Part shown: positions 1 through 4,846 of the stretch, in pieces
Layout: each line of letters starts with the position of its first letter
Position numbering within the stretch: the stretch's first letter is position 1
Assembly (NCBI GenBank): GCA_031277435.1
Contig: JAITMI010000389.1
Location: forward strand, 1-6,186
Reading direction: 5' to 3'
From: Pseudomonadales bacterium
GTDB lineage: Bacteria; Pseudomonadota; Gammaproteobacteria; Pseudomonadales; Pseudohongiellaceae
Length of the DNA: 6,186 nucleotides
The notes under the pieces: generated by a model
Seen by the model: the letters and a program-made list of their open reading frames with translations, nothing else
Database searches by the model: none
Told to the model about the DNA's origin: nothing
Translations under genes and position numbers: made by a program

Positions 1-326
1 TGCCGAGCCCGCCGGTGCAAGTGGCCACGGCGCCGGTGATGCAGGACAATGAAGTTGAAACCGTCGCCGCCGAGCGCCTGCGCATTGAGCGGGGCGAAGG
101 CAATGAATACCTGCAAGTCGGCGCCTTCGCCAATCTGGAAAGCGCCCGCTCGCTGGTGGCGCGCTTGAGCGAAATGACCCCGATGGAGGTCTTTATACAG
201 ACCGACGCCGCCGCTGGCCTGCACAAGGTGCGGGTAGGCCCCGTGAGGGACGAGGCGCTGGCGCGGGAGTTGGTCAATAGCCTTGAATCCGCGCGCCTGG
301 GAACGCCGTTCCGGGTGCGTATTTGA
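1..326 (+). CDS. rlpA: SPOR-domain protein, C-terminal part; probable endolytic peptidoglycan transglycosylase RlpA (5' partial)
   Basis: The reading frame is open from the window edge (first full codon at 3) to a TGA at 324-326, giving the last 107 residues of a longer protein. About the last 75 residues form an SPOR domain: a YLQVGAF strand, a helix (NLESARSLVARLSE), a VFIQTD strand, then the HKVRVGPVRDEALARELV segment and a final FRVRI strand. SPOR domains bind glycan strands lacking stem peptides and localise proteins to the division septum. The stretch before it is Pro/Ala-rich and then charged, as in the linker between the double-psi barrel and SPOR domain of RlpA. The catalytic barrel lies outside the window, so the RlpA name rests on the SPOR domain plus its position just upstream of dacA, the usual gammaproteobacterial order. 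RlpA is an outer-membrane lipoprotein, and in Pseudomonas it cleaves naked glycan. Another SPOR protein is possible but less likely. Confidence 0.82.
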   Translation, partial: PSPPVQVATAPVMQDNEVETVAAERLRIERGEGNEYLQVGAFANLESARSLVARLSEMTPMEVFIQTDAAAGLHKVRVGPVRDEALARELVNSLESARLGTPFRVRI

Positions 327-396
327 ACCCATGCAGCCTGTGTGGCGCCCAAAGAGCGGGGCAGGTTGCCAGCATAACGCGAGAGAATGACGAGAG
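327..396. other. rlpA-dacA intergenic gap
   Basis: This is a 70-bp spacer between the rlpA stop and the first dacA ATG. It has no hairpin followed by a T-run, so no intrinsic terminator is visible. A TTGCCA hexamer at 366-371 resembles a -35 box (5 of 6), but nothing like a -10 box lies 16-18 bp downstream. Purine-rich GAGAG (381-385) and CGAGAG (391-396) supply possible ribosome binding sites for dacA. The gap is compatible with either read-through from rlpA or an unrecognised promoter. Confidence 0.5.
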
Positions 397-423
397 ATGA
401 TAATGATGCAGATGATGATGCAG
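397..423 (+). repeat. ATG-rich short tandem repeat at the dacA start
   Basis: ATGATGCAG occurs at 403-411 and again at 415-423, separated by one ATG at 412-414. With the ATG at 397 this puts six in-frame methionine codons into the first eight codons. The repeat encodes MMQ-M-MMQ at the very front of the signal peptide. It is seen directly in the sequence; any effect on translation is inference. Confidence 0.85.
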
Positions 424-1638
424 AAGAACCTAAGCTCCTGGTTACGTTTCCCCACCGGTCTGCGGCTGGGCGCGCTGGTGCTGGCCTGTGTGCTGGGCGC
501 CCCCGCGCAAGCGCAAAATCAAGCGCCGGCTCCCGCCGCCAACGCGCAACAGCCGCAGGTGATACCGCGTCCGCCGCAGATCAACGCCATCAGCTACATC
601 CTGATGGATGCCGCCACCGGCGAGATACTGGTCGAAGAAAACGCCGACACGCCCCTGGCGCCAGCCAGCCTGACCAAGATCATGACCACCTACGTGGCCG
701 ACAACGAAATCGCCGCCGGCAATATCTCGCTGGACGATGAAGTGTTCGTCAGCGTCAAGGCATGGAAAACGGAAGGTTCCAAAATGTTCATTCAGGAAGG
801 CACGCATGTGCGCCTGGAGGACATCATGCGCGGCATCATCATTCAGTCCGGTAACGATGCCAGCATCGCGCTGGCCGAGCACATCGCCGGCAGCGAGGAT
901 GCCTTCGCCGATCTGATGAATCAACACGCCAATCTCTTGGGCATGAACAATTCGCATTTCGTCAATGCCTCCGGCCTGCCCGCCGCCGACCATGTAGCCT
1001 CCGCGCGCGATCTCGCCATTTTGGCGCGCGCCGCCATCACCCGCTTCCCCGAGGCGTACAAGATGAACGGCGAACGTGAATTCACCTACAACAACATCCG
1101 TCAATCCAATCGCAATACCCTGCTGTTCAGCGACCGCACCGTGGATGGCATGAAAACCGGCTTCACCGATGACGCCAAATACTGCCTGGTAGCCTCGGCG
1201 GTACGCGACGACATGCGTTTGATCACGGTAGTGATGGGCGCCGAATCCCCTGATGCGCGCGCGCAGGAAACGCAGAAGTTATTGACCTATGGGTTCCGTT
1301 TCTTTGAAACCCATCAGTTGTTCAGCGCCGATCAGGTGCTAGAGACCGCCAGAGTATGGTCCGGCGCGGCCAACGAAGTGCCGGTCGGCGTGCGGGAATC
1401 CTTGGTGCGCACGATTCAGCGCGGGCAGGGCGCCAACCTCGTCACCGAACTGACCCTGGACGAGACCATCAAGGCCCCGCTCAGCGTGGGTCAGGAACTG
1501 GGCCGCGTCAAGGTGAGCCTGGGCGATCAGGTGTATTACGACGGCCCCGTGGTGGCGCTGCAAGATGTCGAGCGCGGCGGCCTGTGGAAGCGCTTCATGG
1601 ATTGGCTGTATCTGTTCTTCCTGTCGCTCTTGAGCTGA
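397..1638 (+). CDS. dacA: D-alanyl-D-alanine carboxypeptidase, PBP5/6 family (DacA/DacC)
   Basis: This is a periplasmic penicillin-binding protein that removes the terminal D-Ala from peptidoglycan pentapeptides, limiting cross-linking. The 413 residues from ATG 397 show all three active-site motifs of the S11 serine peptidases: SLTK at 91-94 (nucleophile Ser91), SGN at 151-153 and KTG at 253-255. A basic N-terminus, a hydrophobic core (about 24-35) and an AQA|Q site after residue 39 form a signal peptide. A Pro/Ala/Gln-rich linker (about 40-60) precedes the catalytic domain. Residues from about 310 form the C-terminal beta domain. The tail GGLWKRFMDWLYLFFLSLLS (394-413) is the amphipathic helix that anchors these enzymes to the outer face of the inner membrane. 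The start is uncertain because six in-frame ATGs lie at 397, 403, 406, 412, 415 and 418. Starts at 403 or 406 are best spaced from CGAGAG at 391-396. The choice does not alter the mature protein. The TGA is 6 bp before ybeD. Confidence 0.96.
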   Translation: MIMMQMMMQKNLSSWLRFPTGLRLGALVLACVLGAPAQAQNQAPAPAANAQQPQVIPRPPQINAISYILMDAATGEILVEENADTPLAPASLTKIMTTYVADNEIAAGNISLDDEVFVSVKAWKTEGSKMFIQEGTHVRLEDIMRGIIIQSGNDASIALAEHIAGSEDAFADLMNQHANLLGMNNSHFVNASGLPAADHVASARDLAILARAAITRFPEAYKMNGEREFTYNNIRQSNRNTLLFSDRTVDGMKTGFTDDAKYCLVASAVRDDMRLITVVMGAESPDARAQETQKLLTYGFRFFETHQLFSADQVLETARVWSGAANEVPVGVRESLVRTIQRGQGANLVTELTLDETIKAPLSVGQELGRVKVSLGDQVYYDGPVVALQDVERGGLWKRFMDWLYLFFLSLLS

Positions 1639-1640
1639 TC
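1632..1640 (+). promoter_or_regulatory. Extended ribosome binding site for ybeD overlapping the dacA stop
   Basis: GAGCTGATC matches 8 of 9 bases of GAGGTGATC, the complement of the 16S rRNA 3' end. The dacA TGA (1636-1638) lies inside it, and the ybeD ATG follows at 1645. The arrangement suggests that ribosomes ending dacA can reinitiate at ybeD, supporting translational coupling and the choice of 1645 as start. Confidence 0.5.
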
Positions 1641-1644
1641 GCGC

Positions 1645-1917
1645 ATGACGACGGCACCAGAAGCGCCAAAAATAGAATATCCCTGCGCGTATCCCATCAA
1701 GGTGATGGGGCTCAACGCGCATGACTTCACCCATGCCATGATCGGCATCATTCAGCGCCACGACCCCGGCTTCGATCCGGGCTCCGTGGCGCTGCGCCCG
1801 AGCCGCAACGATAAGTATCTCAGTGTCACCGCCGTCATCACCGCCACCGGCCCCGAGCAGATCGCCGCGCTATTCGCCGATCTGAAGGCCAGCGGGCGGG
1901 TGCAGATGGTGCTCTAA
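1645..1917 (+). CDS. ybeD: YbeD/DUF493 family small conserved protein
   Basis: This 90-residue protein is a member of the UPF0250 (YbeD, DUF493) family. Family hallmarks visible here are YPIKVMG (16-22), IIQRH (35-39), the [16 protein letters not shown] stretch (53-68), [11 protein letters not shown] (71-81) and the terminal VQMVL, which parallels the VRMVL end of E. coli YbeD. Length and spacing match the family (about 87-95 residues). The known fold is a small alpha/beta sandwich resembling ACT regulatory domains, with no established ligand or reaction. The persistent position between dacA and lipB has prompted suggestions of a link to lipoate metabolism, but nothing in the sequence proves one. 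The gene begins 6 bp after dacA and ends 14 bp before lipB, so it is almost certainly co-transcribed with both. It has no signal peptide or membrane segment, so a cytoplasmic location is expected. Confidence 0.93.
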   Translation: MTTAPEAPKIEYPCAYPIKVMGLNAHDFTHAMIGIIQRHDPGFDPGSVALRPSRNDKYLSVTAVITATGPEQIAALFADLKASGRVQMVL

Positions 1918-1931
1918 GCGCTCAGCTCGGC

Positions 1932-2579
1932 ATGAATCAAATAGCCTGCGAAGTGCGTTGGCTGGGCCGCCGGGCCTATCAGGAAGTCTGGGACGCGATG
2001 CGGCGCTTCACCGCTGAACGCAACGATGACACGCCGGATGAACTCTGGCTGCTCGAACACGACCCCGTGTTCACCCAAGGCCAGACCGGCAAGGCCGAAC
2101 ACATCCTCGACCCTCACGGCATTCCCATCGTACAAACCGATCGCGGCGGGCAGGTGACCTACCACGGCCCCGGCCAATTGGTGGTGTATTTTCTGCTCGA
2201 CGTGCGCCGCAAGGGCTATGGCGTGCGCGCTCTGGTGGACTTGATCGAGCGTTCCATCCTGCGCCTCTTGCGCGAATTCGGCATCGAGGGCGAACTGCGC
2301 CCGCAAGCGCCGGGCGTCTACGTGCAAAACGCCAAGATCGCCGCGCTGGGCCTGCGTATCCGCCGCGGCTGTTCGTTGCACGGGCTCAGCCTCAATATCG
2401 ACATGGATCTCACCCCTTTCACCTGGATCAACCCCTGCGGCTACGCCGGCCTGCGCGCCACCTCGCTGCGCGAGCTTTTGCCCGAAGCCGATACGACGCT
2501 CTTTACCTTGGCGCGGGAACGGCTGTTGGCGATTCTGCTACAAGAACTCGCCGCGGGGCCGCCGCGTCCTGCGCTATAA
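1932..2579 (+). CDS. lipB: Octanoyl-[acyl-carrier-protein]:protein N-octanoyltransferase (lipoyl(octanoyl) transferase)
   Basis: LipB moves octanoate from octanoyl-ACP onto the target lysine of lipoyl domains in 2-oxoacid dehydrogenases and the glycine cleavage H protein. It is the first step of endogenous lipoate synthesis and takes place in the cytoplasm. The 215-residue product carries the family core: [15 protein letters not shown] (40-54), the [12 protein letters not shown] loop (71-82), and [22 protein letters not shown] (134-155). The catalytic pair is present as Lys135 and Cys169 (the latter in INPCGYAG), the same numbers as in E. coli LipB. Cys169 forms the acyl-thioester intermediate. 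The last residues (about 206-215, Ala/Gly/Pro-rich) are unconserved tail. The ATG at 1932 lies 14 bp after ybeD with no purine-rich Shine-Dalgarno sequence, so coupling to ybeD translation is likely. The stop codon overlaps a TATAAT box ahead of lipA. Confidence 0.97.
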   Translation: MNQIACEVRWLGRRAYQEVWDAMRRFTAERNDDTPDELWLLEHDPVFTQGQTGKAEHILDPHGIPIVQTDRGGQVTYHGPGQLVVYFLLDVRRKGYGVRALVDLIERSILRLLREFGIEGELRPQAPGVYVQNAKIAALGLRIRRGCSLHGLSLNIDMDLTPFTWINPCGYAGLRATSLRELLPEADTTLFTLARERLLAILLQELAAGPPRPAL

Positions 2580-2580
2580 T
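2575..2580 (+). promoter_or_regulatory. Possible -10 box for an internal lipA promoter
   Basis: A perfect sigma70 TATAAT covers the lipB TAA stop (2577-2579) and lies 32 bp before the lipA ATG. No recognisable -35 hexamer sits 16-18 bp upstream, where the sequence is GC-rich (around 2550-2560). It may be a weak or activator-dependent promoter, or chance. The distance to lipA would give a leader of roughly 25 nt. Confidence 0.3.
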
Positions 2581-2612
2581 CGCCGCCTTTTCCGTTCAGT
2601 GAGTCCCCGCCA

Positions 2613-3578
2613 ATGTCCGAAGCGCAGTCCGTCGATCCCCGCCCAGTAAAAGTGGTCCAAGGTGAAAAGCTGCGCGGCGCCGAAAAAGTGGCGCGCATCC
2701 CGGTCAAGGTGATTCCCACCACGGAATTGCCGCGCAAGCCCGAGTGGATCCGCGCCCGCATCGGCCACGGCGAGCGCGTGCAAAACATCAAGGAAATTTT
2801 GCGCCGCCACAAGCTCAGCTCCGTGTGCGAGGAAGCGGCTTGCCCCAATCTCGGCGAATGTTTCAGCGGCGGCACCGCCACCTTCATGATCATGGGCGAC
2901 ATCTGCACCCGCCGCTGCCCCTTCTGCGACGTGGCGCATGGCCGCCCCAATCCGCTGCAACAAAACGAACCCTTGGAACTGGCCGAAGCCATCGCGGAAA
3001 TGCGCCTGCGTTACGTGGTGGTCACCTCGGTGGACCGCGACGATCTGCTTGATGGCGGCGCCGAACATTTCGCCCGCTGCATCAGCGAAACGCGCCGGCT
3101 CAACCCCGGCATCAAGGTGGAAGTGCTGGTGCCGGATTTCCGTGGCCGCGGCGACATCGCGCTCAACATTCTCAGCGCCACTCAGCCCGACGTGTTCAAC
3201 CACAATCTGGAAACCGTACCTTCGCTGTACAAAAAAGTGCGTCCCGGCTCCGATTACCAGTGGTCGCTCGACTTGCTCAAAAAGTACAAGGCGCTGGCGC
3301 CCGAAGTCATCACCAAGTCCGGCATCATGGTGGGCCTGGGCGAGACGCGCGAGGAAGTGCTACAAGTCTTGGAGGACATGCACGCGCATCACATCGATAT
3401 GGTGACGATCGGTCAATATTTGCAGCCGAGCCGCAATCATCTGCCGGTGGACCGCTTCGTGCATCCGGATGAATTCGCCGATTACGAGCGCATCGGCTTG
3501 GAAATCGGCTTCAGGCACGTGGCCAGTGGTCCGATGGTGCGTTCTTCATATCACGCCGACCAGCAGTCGGGGATCTGA
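2613..3578 (+). CDS. lipA: Lipoyl synthase, radical SAM enzyme
   Basis: LipA inserts sulfur at C6 and C8 of a protein-bound octanoyl chain to make lipoyl groups, acting directly after LipB in the cytoplasm. The 321-residue product has both iron-sulfur signatures. The auxiliary cluster that is consumed as sulfur donor is bound by Cys72, Cys77 and Cys83 ([14 protein letters not shown]4-C-X5-C). The radical SAM cluster is bound by Cys98, Cys102 and Cys105 ([10 protein letters not shown]3-C-X2-C). The C-terminal RSSYHAD (310-316) supplies the serine ligand of the auxiliary cluster, Ser312 by alignment with E. coli Ser308. Other family stretches include [16 protein letters not shown] (135-150), FNHNLETVP (195-203) and GIMVGLGET (237-245). 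Length equals that of E. coli LipA. A weak AGTGAG lies at 2598-2603, and the start is the only suitable ATG. The 3' end overlaps the convergent holA by 33 bp. Confidence 0.98.
   Translation: MSEAQSVDPRPVKVVQGEKLRGAEKVARIPVKVIPTTELPRKPEWIRARIGHGERVQNIKEILRRHKLSSVCEEAACPNLGECFSGGTATFMIMGDICTRRCPFCDVAHGRPNPLQQNEPLELAEAIAEMRLRYVVVTSVDRDDLLDGGAEHFARCISETRRLNPGIKVEVLVPDFRGRGDIALNILSATQPDVFNHNLETVPSLYKKVRPGSDYQWSLDLLKKYKALAPEVITKSGIMVGLGETREEVLQVLEDMHAHHIDMVTIGQYLQPSRNHLPVDRFVHPDEFADYERIGLEIGFRHVASGPMVRSSYHADQQSGI
3546..3578. other. Convergent 3' overlap of lipA and holA
   Basis: The last 33 bp of lipA (ending TGA at 3576-3578) also encode, on the other strand, the last codons and stop of holA. There is no intergenic DNA and no hairpin plus T-run on either strand nearby. 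Both C-termini look full length, so neither gene appears broken. Confidence 0.9.
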
Positions 3579-4571
3579 AAAACGCAAGACCAGCGCACCT
3601 AATTCATCCCATTCGTTCAATTTCAGCAAACCCTTGACGCTCTGATCAATGCGCCGCGCGCGTTCGAGCAAGGCCAATAGCGAACTTTGCCGATGCGTTT
3701 GCAGCGCCCGGCTCACTTGCGCCTGTTTGTTGCTCCACACCCGGTGATTTTGCAGCACCGCGCCCAGCGCCTGGCCCTGCGCGAGATCAGCCAGCATCGC
3801 CTCCAGCGCGCGTATTTCCTTGCACAGCAGAGCGACGATGTAGAGCGCTTCCTCCCCCTCGCCGCGCAAGTGCGACAAAATACGCAGCGCGCGTTCGCCG
3901 TTGCCCCCCAGGCAGGCATCAATCAAGGCGAACACGCTGTAACGCGCGTTATCGGCCACGAGATCTTGCACGTCCGCCGCACTCAGCCCTTCGCCCGTGA
4001 CCAAGAGGCGCAATTTGTCCGCCTCCTGCGCCGCCGCCAAGAGATTGCCTTCCACCCGGTCAGCCAACAGTTGCAGCGCCTCCGCCTCGGCATGAATCCC
4101 TTGCGCCGCCAGCCGCCGCCCAATCCACCCCGGCAACTCTTGCGCCTTCACCGGCCACAGCAGGCAAAACAGCCCCGCTTGTTCCAATTCCTTGAACCAT
4201 TTGGTGCCTTGGCTTTGCTTGTCGAGCTGACCGCTAGTCAGTAGCAGCAGATTGTCGGGATTGGGTTTCTGTAGATATTCCATCAGCGCCGTACGCGCCG
4301 TCTCGTCCACCTTGTGCGCGCCAAAGCGCAGCTCGATCAATTTGCGCTCGGCGAACAGCGAAAGCTCCTGATTCGCGCCCAGCAAAAGATTCCAATCGAA
4401 ATGCGGCCCCGCTTCCAATACCAAGCGTTCCGTAAACCCCTGTTCCTTGGCGAAGCCGCGCACGGCATCGCCAGTCTCCTGCAACAAGAGCGATTCGTCG
4501 CTGCTCAGCCACAGCAAAGGCGGCACTTGCCGGCGCAAGGAAGTGAGCAGTTGTTCGGGTTTTACCTGCAT
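3546..4571 (-). CDS. holA: DNA polymerase III subunit delta (clamp loader)
   Basis: HolA is the delta subunit of the clamp-loader complex. It binds the beta sliding clamp and opens the ring so that the clamp can be loaded on primed DNA. From the ATG at 4571 the product is 341 residues, against 343 in E. coli. Recognisable family segments are [12 protein letters not shown] (1-12), [10 protein letters not shown] (23-32), FDWN (58-61), [12 protein letters not shown] (71-82), TKWFKELE (123-130), [15 protein letters not shown] (173-187), [14 protein letters not shown] (210-223) and [11 protein letters not shown] (314-324). As expected for delta, no intact Walker A motif is seen. The frame stays open upstream to an ATG at 4682, but those 37 residues translate the REP repeat and are rejected. 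No Shine-Dalgarno sequence precedes 4571. The TGA at 3548-3546 lies inside lipA. The gene appears solitary, away from its common leuS-lptE-holA setting, so its promoter should lie in the 4572-4846 spacer; I could not identify it. Confidence 0.96.
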   Translation of the reverse strand: MQVKPEQLLTSLRRQVPPLLWLSSDESLLLQETGDAVRGFAKEQGFTERLVLEAGPHFDWNLLLGANQELSLFAERKLIELRFGAHKVDETARTALMEYLQKPNPDNLLLLTSGQLDKQSQGTKWFKELEQAGLFCLLWPVKAQELPGWIGRRLAAQGIHAEAEALQLLADRVEGNLLAAAQEADKLRLLVTGEGLSAADVQDLVADNARYSVFALIDACLGGNGERALRILSHLRGEGEEALYIVALLCKEIRALEAMLADLAQGQALGAVLQNHRVWSNKQAQVSRALQTHRQSSLLALLERARRIDQSVKGLLKLNEWDELGALVLRFSDPRLLVGVI

Positions 4572-4622
4572 AAAAATAATGCCGTGAGAAGTAACTGGTC
4601 TGCATCCGCTGCCGCCAGACTT

Positions 4623-4698
4623 GTAGGGGCAGGCCCCTGTGCCTGCCCATCGTGCCGCGATATCGTCAGTAAGGGCAGGCACGGGGGCCTGCCCCTAC
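4623..4698. repeat. Inverted REP doublet (REPIN/BIME-like element)
   Basis: Two 26-bp units face each other around a 24-bp spacer. Unit 1 (4623-4648) is GTAG followed by an 8-bp hairpin, GGGCAGGC (4627-4634), loop CCCTGT and GCCTGCCC (4641-4648). Unit 2 (4673-4698) is the same in reverse: GGGCAGGC (4673-4680), loop ACGGGG, GCCTGCCC (4687-4694), then CTAC. The units are reverse complements at 25 of 26 positions; the exception (T4638 against G4683) would be a G-U wobble in RNA. A GTAG foot plus imperfect palindrome is the known signature of REP sequences handled by REP-associated tyrosine transposases (RAYT, TnpA_REP), and paired inverted REPs form REPINs or BIMEs. The spacer includes the palindrome CGATATCG (4658-4665). 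No transposase is in the window, so the element would be non-autonomous. No T-run follows on either strand, so it is not a standard intrinsic terminator. Confidence 0.8.
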
Positions 4699-4802
4699 GG
4701 ATAGGCGAAATGTTTCTATTGCGGCATGTTCCGTCAGCGGGCTTGTAATCCTACCACGCACCCCTTTGCCATTCTTAGGTTTAAGTTACACTGGTTTTCC
4801 CC

Positions 4803-4808
4803 TATAAT
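4803..4808 (+). promoter_or_regulatory. Probable -10 box of the deaD promoter
   Basis: A perfect TATAAT lies 38 bp before the deaD start and is followed by a GC-rich discriminator (GCGCGCC). The best -35 candidates near 4780-4786 (TTTAAG or TTAAGT) match only 3 of 6 bases at 16-17 bp spacing. A start of transcription near 4815 would give a leader of about 30 nt. GC-rich discriminators are often seen at promoters repressed during the stringent response, which would fit a ribosome-assembly helicase; that link is inference. Confidence 0.5.
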
Positions 4809-4846
4809 GCGCGCCCCCTCTTACACCGCCTCCCCAGGCCCTCCCC

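Larger units (their letters stand above)
4572..4846. other. Divergent holA-deaD intergenic region
   Basis: This 275-bp spacer separates two genes pointing away from each other, so it must hold both promoters unless transcription enters from elsewhere. It contains the REP doublet (4623-4698) nearer holA and the TATAAT box of deaD at 4803. The stretch 4700-4800 is more AT-rich than the genes around it. No convincing minus-strand promoter pair was found for holA. No RNA gene or riboswitch was recognised. Confidence 0.6.

Noticed and set aside
366..371. TTGCCA as a -35 box of a dacA promoter
   Set aside because: No -10-like hexamer lies at 16-18 bp spacing; the nearest good match (GATAAT, 399-404) is 27 bp away and inside the start-codon repeat.
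387..740. A plus-strand 117-codon frame overlapping the start of dacA
   Set aside because: It runs out of frame inside dacA, encodes a Arg/Ala-rich low-complexity product typical of GC-rich shadow frames, and shows no recognisable domain.
442..1104. A 220-codon minus-strand frame antisense to dacA
   Set aside because: It lies wholly opposite a gene with intact catalytic motifs, and its His/Gly/Asp-rich composition is that of an antisense shadow.
4572..4682. A 37-residue N-terminal extension of HolA from the ATG at 4682
   Set aside because: The extra residues translate the REP repeat, and HolA family proteins start at the MQVKPEQL segment, giving 341 residues as expected.
4623..4698. The long inverted repeat as an intrinsic terminator or a CRISPR repeat pair
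   Set aside because: No T-run follows the stem on either strand, and the two units are inverted with only one spacer, which fits a REP doublet and not a CRISPR array.
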